From assembly GCA_036897095.1 (NCBI GenBank), contig JAYMSP010002323.1, positions 1 through 24,934 of the forward strand: a stretch of 24,934 nt of DNA, read 5' to 3'. This DNA comes from Plantago elongata. Its lineage: Eukaryota > Streptophyta > Magnoliopsida > Lamiales > Plantaginaceae. This document shows, one piece after another, positions 1 through 9,844 of this stretch. The notes under the pieces were generated by a model. The model was not told the DNA's origin. It searched no databases and saw nothing but the letters and a program-made list of their open reading frames with translations. The first letter of the stretch is position 1; each line of letters begins with the position of its first letter. Both the position numbers and the translations under genes were made by a program.

Positions 1-129
1 CTATACAAGTTTAACTAGACTAACATACTAAGTGATTTTCTCTTTACAATGTTCAAGTGAACCGAGAGTACTAGTCATCTTCATGTACTAAAGATAAGTT
101 ACATGGTGATTGATCAAAAACACTAAAAG

Positions 130-840
130 GTATTCCTAACACTCCAAATGCTCAATGTGACTATCTTCAATTTTGCTCTTGACCAACATATCACCCACTT
201 AGACTCCATAGTCTTACCTAGTTCCTCTTTAAACATTTTATTTACGAGCCTTTGATATGTTACCCATACATTCTTGAGTCCGACTGGCATTACCTTGAAG
301 CAATATACTCCTCCTGCCATGAAGAAGGTTGTCTTTGGGAAATCCTCTTGTGCCATCCAAATCTGGTAGAAGCCTTGATAAACATCCATAAAGCTTAGCA
401 AAGCGCATCCGGCTGTAGAGTCTACCAACTGATCAATTCGAGGTAAAGGGTATGGATCTTTCGGACAAAACTTGTTGAGCCGAGTAAAATCATTACACAT
501 CCGCATTCCCTAGAGACTTCTCGACCAGGATAACATTACACACCCAATCCGAATATCTGGCCTTCTCGATGTGTCTGACTTTCAGGAGCCTATCTTATTC
601 CGCAGCGATGATAGAATCTTCAATCATACCAACATCCTTCCTATTTTGTCGGATATGCTTGACCGTGGGATCCATGTTCAGACGGTGAACATCTACCCTC
701 GGGTTTATCCCTTTGAGGTCATCCGTGCTCCAAGCAAAGATATCTGAATTTTCCTTAGACATGCTATCAAGTTCAGCTCCACCTCGAAGTTCATTTCTGT
801 ACCAATCCTAGTCTTTTTATCCAGATTACTCTCAATGATC
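130..840 (-). pseudogene. gypsy reverse transcriptase, N-terminal part, broken
   Basis: The connector before RT (about 840-660) reads SDIFAWSTDDLKGINP, the familiar pre-RT segment of plant gypsy pol. RT proper runs from about 600. CNDFTRLNKFCPKDPYPLP and LLSFMDVYQGFYQI hold the first catalytic Asp (SFMD, about 400). Near 200 the YxDD box is damaged: the tyrosine position reads as a stop, the first Asp as Gly, and a one-base shift breaks the frame, leaving VGDMLVKSKIEDSH in the neighbouring frame. Homology ends at about 130, so the thumb, RNase H and integrase are missing. No activity is possible. Confidence 0.9.
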
Positions 841-1024
841 TGAATTTCTTTGAGGGTTTCGTGGGCTCGATCTGAACAGCCTTGGGGAACTTGTGATCTA
901 ATGCTCCTACCCCGATTTCAGTCTTTGGAGGTTACGTTGCGCTCGAAACCTTGGAAGTCACAAGTACTTGATTGGCGGCTATGTTTGTGGATAATATATA
1001 ACATTCCCAAGCTTCTCATCTATT

Positions 1025-1200
1025 GCCCAGTTCCTCTCCGACCCCGTAAGGAGTGGAGAACTTGATCCGGTTGTGTAACGGTGACGAGATGGCTCGGAAC
1101 TGATTAAGGCCCGGTCATCCGAAGATAACGTTATAGTTGAATGCCTTATCCACCACTAGGAACATTACGGTCTGAGTCACTCTCCTGGGAGATGGCGTTG
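1025..1200 (-). pseudogene. gypsy retropepsin C-terminal remnant
   Basis: One frame reads RRVTQTVMFLVVDKAFNYN, then VIFG, a stop, and PGLNQFRAISSPLHNRIKF. This matches the C-terminal half of plant gypsy aspartic protease (the YN-I-G-RP-LN block). The N-terminal half with the catalytic Asp-Ser/Thr-Gly box is not seen. The preceding linker (1511-1146, with VGGSSGGDSRNARERT) runs nearly directly into this tail in a different frame. The protease has therefore probably lost its active site by internal deletion. Confidence 0.72.
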
Positions 1201-1439
1201 GACCCCCTCGGAGGCATTGGGTTTCGAATCAAATCACCATTCCGGATATCCTGAGCAGTTCTCTCCCTAGCATTCCGACTATCTCCCCCACTCGACCCTC
1301 CGACTATAACATTGATGACTCCACTATAGGGCAAATTCTCGTATCCCCCATCTCCCAAATAATCATCGTATCTTCTTGCTTCGGGAGGTGGAGTGTTTTT
1401 AGGAGGAGGCGGGAGTGTCATGGATTTGGGCCTCAGACC

Positions 1440-3160
1440 CCTATCATCATGTCCAGGTCGGTCCTGTTCTTCCTTGAAGTAAGGGTCCTTCAATTGCCCG
1501 CTCTTGATCAATGTCTTAATTTAAGTCTTGAGCTGGATGCATTTTTCAGTCGGATGCCCAATCTGTTTGTGAAAAGCACAATAAGCATTTGCTTCCTTAC
1601 CCTTTCTATTGTTAAAGAAGGGTCTAGGCCACTGAATATCCAGGTTCTTCTCTACCATTATCGACAAGATCTCCTCTCTCGGATGGTTCAAATGAGTGTA
1701 TTCGGCATATCTCCTAGGTGGAGTATGCTATCTTCGGGGCTCATGCTTACCCCGCGTATCCTTCCTTGAGGCGGGTTTCCAAGTTTGGGCGCCTCTTGCC
1801 TGAATAGTTTCCTTAGCTTTCTTCTGTCCGGCTATAATAGGGACGTTCTTTCGGAACTCCACTCCACAGATATGATCACAAATGTTTTCGAGCTGCTTCT
1901 CATTCAAAATCTCCTCATCGGATAATTTCTTTCGAAGGTCATGGTTGCTGGTGTTGGCATATAGGTGACGGACCCGTTCTTTAATGTTGTGTACCTCTAC
2001 TTGTCGAACCTCCGAGTTAAACGCATCCAAGAAGGTCCAAAATCTTCATTCTCGAATTGAATGACGCCGGCCAGGTGTTCCACTGATCTCTTCCTTCTCT
2101 TAGACTTTTGGAATCTCTTCAAAAAGAGTGGGGATACATCATCAAAAGATTTGATGGATCCGGAAGGTAAGCTAGTCCACTAATCCATTGCCTCCCCGAA
2201 GAGAGTGGTAGAGAAATTGAGTGCCTTGAGGTTATCATTCAACCCATTAGTGTCCATCTTGGACTCGTAATGAGTAAGATGAGCTGCCGGACACCTATCT
2301 CCATAATAACACTCCAGATTCAGAATGGTACATTCCGGAGGCTTTCTCTCTCTTCGAATCACATCACTCAATGGGTTCAGGACCCTGGTTGTTATAATCT
2401 CATGTGCATTCACCATTTTACTTAGCATGGCCATTTCATTCTCCAATGCCTTCTGTTAGATAAAGATTTGTTCGGGTGTTAACCTCTCTCCCGTCCTCGG
2501 ATCCAAGACGGTTCCGGGCACTTGTTCTACTTTGATCTAAACAACACTCTCTCCTACATGATCATCAGCACTCCTTGAATTTGAGGTTATCCGGTTCGCC
2601 CTGGTTGGTTTGGCTCTAGCCCTTACGGGACTCTTTTCTTGCTGGTCTCGGGAGTTGGTTCTCTGATTGATCACATCGCATAGGTCATTATCTCGGATAA
2701 CTTCCCCAATCCTTTCCCTTACTGGTCTCCTTTCAAGCCTCTTGTGCAGGCTCGGCTGGCTCAGGAGTGGGTTGAGGAGGTGTTAGTTGGATATTGTTTG
2801 AACCTAGACATCCTTGGATGACATTTAGTAACAATCCGAACTGGTTGTCGTTCATCCCGAACTCATAAGGAGAAATGACAGTTCCATTCAACATAGTGAA
2901 ATTCCTCCCCACTGGTGGTCTGTGCGCTCTTGACGAAGGAGGCTGCTGGGTCGGAGGAGCCTGGTCTCTTGTAGTGATATCCGGAGGAGCCTCATGTGAA
3001 GAAGCAACAGTGGTATGCCCGTCACTAGGTCGGCTCCTCTCTGTTCGGGTGGTGCTCCGAGCTGCTATGGTTTTCCGAATAGGAGGTCTACCTCGGGGAC
3101 GTCTCACAGGGGTTCGAGCTGAAGGTGAGCTATCCGAGATGATCTTCTAGGCCTTACCAT
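1440..3160 (-). pseudogene. gypsy gag polyprotein, broken
   Basis: A start at 3160 opens MVRPRRSS and stops after about 18 codons. The reading then moves frame to a proline-rich N-terminal region (3107-2733, with RGRPPIRK). A second stretch near 2540-2180 reads PGTVLDPRTGERLTPEQ, then two stops, then DRCPAAHLTHYESKMDTNG and ALNFSTTLFGEAMD, typical of the retrotransposon gag core. The tryptophan pair after GEAMD is broken by a stop. The C-terminal part (2030-1728) carries KKLSDEEILNEKQLEN. Further on, near 1600-1520, YCAFHKQIGHPTEKC resembles the short Cys/His box found before plant gypsy protease. Gag would form the virus-like particle. At least two frameshifts and several stops make it a pseudogene. 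Confidence 0.88.
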
Positions 3161-3197
3161 TTTCTAGAAAGAAAACAAAGAGCTGACTTTTCGTTCG

Positions 3198-3217
3198 ATT
3201 TCCCACATACGGTGCAA
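3198..3217 (-). other. degenerate primer-binding-site-like sequence
   Basis: On the minus strand the sequence reads ttgcaccgtatgtgggaaat, followed by cgaacg. It resembles the TGGCGCCGT-type leader found next to the 5' LTR of many plant gypsy elements, with several substitutions. It lies about 40 bp upstream of the gag start at 3160. The tRNA it would pair with was not verified. Confidence 0.5.
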
Positions 3218-3225
3218 ATTATTTT

Positions 3226-3500
3226 GATGTAAAAGCTCCAACCCTCGGGTATAACAAAAGCTAACCAAGTCCACTAGGTTAGGATCCTCAAGCAAATGTA
3301 GTCTTCAACTTCAATCTCTAAACACCTTGGATGTAACCCTGCACAAGTGACTAGAGTGGGGGGGGGGGGGTTAGAACCTTTAGATCCGGCTTGCCAAGGA
3401 TCAAGCCGGATGTGAGACGTTACTCGAGAGTAATTATGAATTGACACTGTAAAAATGAAGGTCTAAAGCTTATAGTAAAGTGAGAAGATCAAGTGAGCTA
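3226..3500 (-). repeat. probable 5' LTR remnant of the gypsy element
   Basis: This non-coding stretch lies between the primer-site-like sequence and the FAR1-like duplication. On the minus strand a CA dinucleotide near 3225 could be the LTR end. A 13-base G run (3358-3370) and a short palindromic block (ccggcttg..caagccgg, about 3389-3409) lie inside. No matching second LTR, TG start or target duplication was found, so the outer limit is uncertain. Confidence 0.45.
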
Positions 3501-3739
3501 CCTATGTTCAAAATAACCACATATAAGTTTAAAACCATAAATACATATGTTAAATAAACAAGATATTAAATCCGCAAAAAAAATTGTTTAAACATTTAAC
3601 ATAGCATATTAAAACAACATAATCAATGTTTGGAAGATAGTATCATAACCGTGAGATAATAAATTTAAAATTGGAAGTTATCTTCTTATCAATAGAAGAA
3701 AAAAGCTTTAAAAAATAAAGAACTTTATATTATTCTTAC

Positions 3740-5255
3740 ATTCTTATGTAGGACTTCTAGATCCATTTGTATCAACATATATTTTATACTCTTCTTCAAA
3801 AAACTTGTAAACCTCAATAGTGTACACTTCAGCAGCATGTGCAAGCAAACCACACGGTATTGAAATCTCCGGTTCTGAATTTTTATTATCGTATCCTTTC
3901 TTTAGCTCAATGCTCCTCCACCTTTGCACTGCAACCGTAAAGATATCATAAAACTTGGTTAGAGAAGTGATTTTATTGTCCTTGAAGCAAATTGCATTGT
4001 TTGTGCTTTCACTTCTTTGCGATGACAAGAAACCAGCAGAGAAGAAATCCTTGCTCAATGATGTGCACCATTTGCTACAAATCAAATACAATCACTCAAA
4101 CCATTCAGAATCACCAAGTCCATATTTTAATAACGTTTTCTACCAACAATTATCAAATTTGTGTTGGTCATCACAACCTTTTAGACAATAATTAAAATCC
4201 TTCTTGAACTCGAAATCTAACTTGAGTCTTCCAAATGTGTGATAACATTCTGGTAGATATGCCACAAACAAAACATGTGCCTAAAATGAATGTTTTGTTT
4301 TAAAAAATCATACTATGCCATCCTAAAACAACAACCATAATTATTAAAATTGTAATGTAGCGAGAATATATAAGTTAAGCCATAAACAGTAACAAACTAC
4401 ATTAAATATACCACTATATGTATTAAAACAATTGACAACCATTATAAAGCATAAGGTATAAGATCGTATTAAATTCTACTAAATACACAACTATCTGTAT
4501 TAAAATCATTTTTATAACAAATTCCTGTAAAAATACCACTATTAAAACCATTTACAACCATTTACTCTAACTCTTATAAGCCTCCGTAAGGCTTTTTAGT
4601 TTGGTAACAATAGTTAGCCTACTTTTTATTATTATGTGTATTGGTTACCAACATTCAGTAGGCTATCTTGCTTGTATTTGGGTTTTTCCCTACTGGCAAT
4701 ATAGGAGCTAGACTCCACCCTTTATCTAACAAAAAAAAGGTATAAAACTGTAACAAATTCCACTAAACACCACTATTTGTAACTAAAACCATTTGTGCAA
4801 TAAATTCCAGTAAACATACCACTATTAAAACCATTTGAAAGCATAAGGTATAAAACTGTAACAAATTCAAGTAAACACAAAACTATTTTTATTAAAACCA
4901 TGTGAAAGTATAATTGAATTCATTTTCATACCGTATTTATAGAATTTGCCATTGCTTTGTCTTGATCAGTGAAAATAGTAATTGGCTCCTTGCCATCCAT
5001 GAATTCTACAAATTCTTTGAGCAACCATTCAAATGTCCCCGTGTTTTCCATCGACATGAAAGCACAACCAAACATAATTGTGTTCCAGTGGTTGTTCACA
5101 CCAACTATGGGGGCACAAATAAGATTATACCAATTTGTGTTGTAAGTGGTGTCAAATACGACAACATCGTCAAAGTTTTTGTAGTCATCTTTCATCATTC
5201 CATCCCTCCAGAATATGCATTGTAGCCTAGCATCTTCACCATATACTTGTATCAT
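3740..5255 (-). pseudogene. FAR1/FRS-like fragment, MULE domain (copy A)
   Basis: FAR1-related proteins descend from Mutator transposases and act as nuclear DNA-binding regulators. The exon at 5255-4932 reads ARLQCIFWRDGMMKDDYKNF, then VVVFDTTY (first Asp of the transposase triad) and ITIFTDQDKAMANS (second Asp). It ends at a good donor (acg|gtatga, 4931). The next exon opens at 4280 after ttttag with FCLWHIYQN, then loses frame once, has stops, and continues as ICSKWCTSLSKDFFSAGF and SSQRSESTN, the expected position of the third acidic residue. It ends at a gtaaga donor (3739-3738). No FAR1 DNA-binding domain and no following SWIM exon are present. Stops and frameshifts make it non-functional. 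Confidence 0.82.
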
Positions 5256-7073
5256 TGATAAAATTATGATGTCAACAACTCATAGAATTTTCTATATATG
5301 AATTTACGCCATGGTAGTGCTTCATCAGATTTAATTTGCACAACGATTCCACCTTGGTAGAACTTATTCATTTCCGGTTTCTTGATCTTTTTTGCCCACC
5401 TCTTATTGATGTATTTCTCAAGTATCTTTGTTACATTTTCAACTGTTAGAGTCTTTATGACATGGAAGCATAACCATCAAAGTGACGAGTATTGCTTGCA
5501 GTCACATCAACTGTTATATCTTCTCCTTCCCTATGTTTTTAACCTTGTGTCTTCTGGCCGTATGTTTATGACGTAGTCCGTATTCCTGTTGGAGAATAAC
5601 AAATTGTAAATGTGGGGTAATCATAGTATGTTTTAAATCAATAATTTTAAGTTTCAGAATTACCATATATAATTTTTTAACCATAAATACATATGTTAAA
5701 TAAACAACATATTAAACAACAACAAATTTGTTTAAACATTTAACATATCATATTAAAATAACAGAATCAATGTCTGAAAGATAGTATCATAGCCGTGAGA
5801 TAATAAATCTAAAACTGGAAGTTATCTTCTTATCAATAGAAGAAAAATTCTTTAAAAAATAAAGAACTTTAAATTATCCTTACATTCTTATGTAGTACTT
5901 CTTGATCCATTTTGTACCAGCATATAGTTTATACTCTTCTTCAAAAATCTTGTAAACCTCATTAGTGTACACTTCAGCAGCATGTGCAAGCAAACCACAC
6001 TGTACTGAAATCTCCGGTACTGAATTTTTACCATCGTATCCCTTCTTTAGTTCAATGCTCCTCCACATTTGTATTGTATTCGTAAAGATATCATAAAATT
6101 TGGTTAGAGAAGTGGTTCTATTGGCATTGAGGCAAATTGCATTGTTTGTGCTTTCACTTCTTTGCGATGACAAGAAACCATCGGAGAAGAAATCCTTGCC
6201 CAATGATGTGCACCATTTGCTACAAATCGAATACATTCACTCTAACCATTCAGAATCAGCAAGTCCATATTTTAATAGCATTTTTTACCAACAATTATCA
6301 AATTTGTCTTGGTCATCATAACCTTTTAGACAATAATCAAAATCCTACTTGAATTCTAAATCTTACTTGAGTCTTCCAAAATGTGTGATAGCATTGTGGT
6401 AGATATGCCACAAACACAATATGTGCCTAGTTCATCCTTCAAATACCTAAAGCAAATGTTTTATTTTAAAAAACCATACTATACCATCTTATAACAACAA
6501 CCATAATTATTAAAATCGTAATGTAGCTGGAAAATATAATTTAAGCCATAAAAAGTAACAAACTACATTTATTATACCACTCTCTGTATTAAAACAATTT
6601 ACAATCATTAGAAAGCATAAGGTATAAAACTGTAACTAATTCAAGTAAACACACAACTATCTACTCTAACTCTAAAGTGTTTCCTTTTTAGTTTGGTAAC
6701 AATAGTTAGCCTAATTTTTATTGTTATGTTTATTGGTTACTGTAGACACTCAGAATCTATAATCGAATTTAGGTTGATGAATTGGGGGGTACCGACGACC
6801 TACACGGCAACAAGCAACAAACCTAGAGACGTAAGATACCAAGGTGACACCGGTGTGGTGCCGACCGTAGGGACTCCGACGCTCAAGTCAGTAACGAAAC
6901 AAAGAGTAAATAAAATGACAATGAGAGAGATGGAGATGGAGGTGATGAAGGTCGACTTATATTGTTGACGGTTCGGAAAGGATTGAATGGTTACTGACAA
7001 TGTGCTAGTTGACCGCGTAAGGGAAGCTAACTAGTGATCGTCGATAAGCGAGGGTAGGATGGCAGAAGATGAA

Positions 7074-7200
7074 GCTATGATCGTCTGACTGACAACCTGA
7101 GAGCTTGATCGTCTAATTGACAGACTGAGGGCTTGATTTTCTGATTGACAGACTGAGAGCTTGATCGTCTGACTGACTGGCTGAGAGCTTGATAGAGTAC
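7074..7200 (+). repeat. 28-bp minisatellite within the solo LTR
   Basis: About five units built on gagcttgatcgtctgattga..gact. The gctt(g) core recurs at 7103, 7131, 7159 and 7187, exactly 28 bp apart, with an earlier diverged unit near 7074. The translated minus-strand ORF across it is only the repeat read in frame. Confidence 0.85.
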
Positions 7201-7522
7201 TGAGGGTTGAGTGAGAGGAATTCGATTGATCACTAGGGTTTTTCGTAGTTCGAATGAGCTGCCTTCCTCCTTTCGCCTGCCTTCCTATATAGACCATCTA
7301 ACCGTTACAGTTCGTACCCACTATTCCTATCTTTCAGATCTGGAGTGGCTTCGTGGGCTGACTCAGTCTAGCCGGTTGCTTACTGACTAACTGAGTTAGT
7401 CAAGCAACGTGGGTCGGTCAATCCGTTAGGCTAACATAGTTGTCCTTGTGAATTGGGTTGGACGAATCTCAAGTCGGTTGAATTCGTTTTTGGTAGATTG
7501 TGCGAGTCGGTCAAATAAGGTT

Positions 7523-7745
7523 GGCTCGCATGTCTGTCAGACTCGCCAAGTGTGTTGGCTCGCATGTCTGTCAGACTCGCCAAGTGTGTTGGCTTGCATG
7601 TCTGTCAGAATCGCCAAGTGTGTTGGCTAGCATGTCTGTCAGACTCGTCAAGTGTGTTGGCTCGCATGTCTGTCAGACTTACCAAGTGCGTTAGCTAGCA
7701 TGTCTGTCAGACCCACCAAATGTGTTGACTAGCGTGTCTGTCCGC
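7523..7745 (+). repeat. 34-bp minisatellite within the solo LTR, about 6.5 units
   Basis: Units begin at 7523, 7557, 7591, 7625, 7659, 7693 and 7727, exactly 34 bp apart, with core ggctcgcatgtctgtcag and acttg..gtgtt-type remainder. The first two units are identical or nearly so and later ones diverge. There are no unique spacers, so this is a plain tandem repeat. Confidence 0.92.
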
Positions 7746-8519
7746 TAGGAAGTAGGGAGGCCTAACTAGGGAGGCCTAACTCGCGTGTGAGGTTGAGATG
7801 GACTCATTTAAAGACCGTGGATTGGGTCGTGGCCTTGATGGACCAATTTGCCAGTCTTGCTGGAAGAGAGCATTTTGATCATTACAGTTACCAACATTCA
7901 GTAGGCTATCTTACTTGTATTTGGGTTTTTCCCTACTGTCAATATAGGAACTAGACTTCACCCTTTATCTAAAACATAAATAATAAAAGGATGTAAAACT
8001 GTAACAAAATTCATTAAACACACCACTATTTGTAATTAAAACCATTTGTGCAACAAATTCCAGTAAACCTACCACTATTAAACCATTTGAAAGCATAAGG
8101 TATAAAAACTATAACAAATTCAAGTAAACACACAACTATTTTTATTAAAACCATGTGAAAGTATAATTGAATTCATTTTCATATCGTATTTATAGCATTT
8201 CCCATTGCTTTGTCTTGATTAGTGAAAATAGTAATTGGCTCCTTGCCATCCATGAATTCTATAAATTCTTTGAGCAACCATTCAAATGTCCCCGTGTTTT
8301 CCCTCGACATGAAAGCTCAACCAAACATAACTGTGTTCCAGTGGTTGTTCACACCAACTATGGGGGCACAAATAAGATTATACCCATTTGTGTTGTAAGT
8401 GGTGTCAAATATGACAACATCACCAAAGTTTTTGTAGCCATCTTTCGTCATTCTATCCCTCCAGAATATGCATTGTAGCTTAGCATCTTCACCATATACT
8501 TATCTAAGTGATAAAATTT

Positions 8520-8840
8520 TGATGTCAACAACTCATAGAATTTTCTCGTCATCAATTTACGCCATGGTAGTGCTTCATCAGATTTATTTTGCACAACGAT
8601 TCCACCTAGGTAGACCTTATTCCTTTTCGGTTTTTTGATCTTTTTTTGCCCACCTCTTTTTGAGGTATTTCTCAAGTATCTTTGTTACATTTTCAACTGT
8701 TAGAACCTTTATGGCATGGAAGCATAACCATCCAAGTGATGAGTATTGCTTGCATACACAATCAAATGTTTTATCTTCTCCTTCCCTATGCTTTTAACCT
8801 TGTGTCTTCTGGCCGTATGTTCATGATGTAGTCCGTGTTT
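8520..8840 (-). pseudogene. FAR1/FRS-like SWIM exon fragment (copy B)
   Basis: It begins after the acceptor ccaacag (8841-8847 on the minus strand) and reads KHGLHHEHTARRHKVK, then, after a frame change, DCVCKQYSSLGWLCFHAIKV with the C-x-C...C-x-H SWIM signature. RGGQKKIKKPKRNKVYLGG and EALPWRKLMTRKFYELLTS follow. SWIM fingers in FRS proteins mediate DNA or protein contacts and normally lie C-terminal to the MULE domain. Here the exon is followed directly, without spacer or FAR1 domain, by the MULE segment of the next unit, so order is permuted. The upstream intron is cut off at about 8874. Confidence 0.78.
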
Positions 8841-8954
8841 CTGTTGGAGAATAACAAGTTGTAAATGGGGCGTATTGGGGACCCCAACCGCCCGAAGCGC
8901 GGGGATCGATCAGTGCCGGATAAGGGGAAAACCATAACCAGAATAGAAAATAAA

Positions 8955-9825
8955 CTTATTTATTAACATACTAGCCATCTCACCAGCAAAACAACAAACT
9001 CCCTTGCAAATTGCCAACAAATTCCAACTACTCAGCGGCCAGAAAATAGCATTAACACCATTCCCAAAATCTGAATAATTTTCGCCTCTACATTCAAACT
9101 TAGCCAAATTACCTACATACAAACAAAGTTTGACACACACTGAATCACAAAAGTCAACCAAAGAAGAACTACCAGATTGTCCCTACATGAACACGGGATA
9201 CTTTTTAAAAGATTGTGTTACTGAAGATGAATGGATTCCAGAAAATTTACCAATACAACTTGAAGAACAAGGTGTTATTGTTTCACAGTTCATTTTGGAC
9301 AACAAATTTTGCTGGATTTATGAGAACTGCCAGAAACCCCAACAATATTATGAGGATATCCTGATTCACACAAATTCTCTCCACATTCAAAACAAAGTTC
9401 CAAAAATTCACCCAACTACATCAACTGCCATCGGATATTGAAAAGTCTTCATCAACCATGTGATCAGTTTAGCTGAATGGGGAAATCCATATGTACTAAA
9501 AGAAATAAAAACTCCATCTCACTTGTACCTACTTTGATTATATACAAGCCTGGACAAAATTCCTCTTCAGACAAAATGCAGGCAACTCCATGTCATATTT
9601 CTTCCTAATTGGGAAAATTTTACCACAACCAGAAGATCTCCCAAATTGGTTTTATGCATGGTTGACCTTTACAAGAAATGTTTCCACAAAAGGCTCAAGA
9701 GTTGTTCGATAGTTTTTTAGAAAATTACAATATACAAAGTGATTCGCATAAATATCATCTGATGCTCAAATTCAACAAGAAGCACACCAAGAAAAATAGA
9801 GAGAAAATCATTTTAGTGTAAACAT
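8955..9825 (+). pseudogene. decayed polyprotein fragment, plant pararetrovirus-like
   Basis: A plus-strand coding remnant is spread over three frames. From about 8955 it reads ILAISPAKQQTPLQIANKF with an in-frame stop near 9076, then an open stretch to a TGA at 9439-9441 (including WIPENLPIQLEEQGVIVSQF and FCWIYENCQKPQQYYEDIL). Beyond the stop the similarity continues in frame (SLAEWGNPYVLKEIKT), shifts near 9530 (NSMSYFFLIGKILPQPEDLP, NWFYAW) and shifts again near 9680 (KAQELFDSFLENYNIQSDSH). The aromatic NWFY-W pattern recalls polyproteins of integrated caulimovirid-type elements in plant genomes. This is from recollection of family style, and other retroelement gag-like origins are possible. 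No RT, movement-protein core or intact frame is present. Confidence 0.45.
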
Positions 9826-9844
9826 TGTGAAAAAATGATGCATT

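Larger units (their letters stand above)
130..3500 (-). mobile_element. Ty3/gypsy LTR retrotransposon relic, 3'-truncated
   Basis: Read on the minus strand, this segment has the order expected of a plant Ty3/gypsy element: LTR tail, primer-site-like sequence, gag, CCHC-like linker, protease tail and the first part of reverse transcriptase. RT homology stops just past the catalytic-box region near 130. RNase H and integrase are absent, and 1-129 shows nothing recognisable. Every domain carries stops or frameshifts, so the copy is dead. The wording of the gag and RT motifs fits plant gypsy elements in general; the exact lineage was not resolved. The truncation could be a real deletion or a rearrangement; the missing 3' half is not elsewhere in the window. 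Confidence 0.9.
6741..7886 (+). mobile_element. solo LTR (1,146 bp), 5-bp TSD gttac
   Basis: The element starts TGTAGACACTC and ends GATCATTACA (TG...CA, with TGTA/TACA ends). It is flanked by gttac at 6736-6740 and 7887-7891. The duplicate FAR1-like unit has the uninterrupted site ttggttaccaacattc (gttac at 4644-4648), so both borders are exact. It has no internal coding domain, primer site or polypurine tract, so it is a solo LTR left by LTR-LTR recombination. A TATA-like cctatatag lies near 7285. Two tandem-repeat blocks are inside. A Ty3/gypsy origin is likely from the length and TGTAGACAC start, but superfamily and orientation are inferred. Confidence 0.9.
5270..8505 (-). pseudogene. FAR1/FRS-like unit with MULE, post-MULE and SWIM parts (copy B MULE to copy A SWIM)
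   Basis: This is the longest run in natural domain order. MULE sequence (8505-8185) follows the copy A pattern in shifting frames. The splice donor expected at 8184-8183 reads AT instead of GT. The intron holds the solo LTR. The post-MULE exon (6426-5884, after ctag) reads LCLWHIYHN, CSKWCTSLGKDFFSDGF, SSQRSESTNNAI and GLLAHAAEVYTNEVYKIFEE. A 298-bp intron (5883 gtaagg to 5586 ccaacag) joins it to EYGLRHKHTARRHKVK and the SWIM finger CDCKQYSS..WLCFH (C-x-C...C-x-H), followed by EALPWRK and RKFYELLTS. Stops at several points show decay. The N-terminal FAR1 DNA-binding region is absent. Confidence 0.8.
3503..8874 (-). repeat. tandem duplication of a FAR1-like segment (units 3503-5617 and 5660-8874)
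   Basis: Aligning by eye, 3503-5617 matches 5660-8874 over its whole length, exons and introns alike, once the 1,146-bp solo LTR in the second unit is removed. About 40 bp (5618-5659) separate the units and occur only once. The outer ends (near 3503 and 8874) and this spacer all map to the same intron, the one between the post-MULE exon and the SWIM exon. Both units diverge by scattered substitutions and small indels, so the duplication is not recent. On the minus strand each unit reads SWIM exon, MULE exon, intron, post-MULE exon. Confidence 0.85.

Noticed and set aside
1449..1769. 106-codon plus-strand ORF
   Set aside because: It is a shadow of the gypsy gag region, whose minus-strand reading has clear family motifs.
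4914..5225. 103-codon plus-strand ORF, repeated at 8167-8478
   Set aside because: Its recurrence in both units comes from the duplication; the minus strand carries the MULE domain.
7031..7297. 88-codon Ser/Gln-rich ORF on the minus strand
   Set aside because: It is the 28-bp repeat read in frame inside a solo LTR and has no recognisable domain.
7523..7745. CRISPR-like regular repeats
   Set aside because: The 34-bp units are contiguous, without unique spacers, in a plant retroelement LTR; this is a minisatellite.
8910..9161. 83-codon minus-strand ORF
   Set aside because: It is antisense to the plus-strand polyprotein remnant and has no family resemblance.
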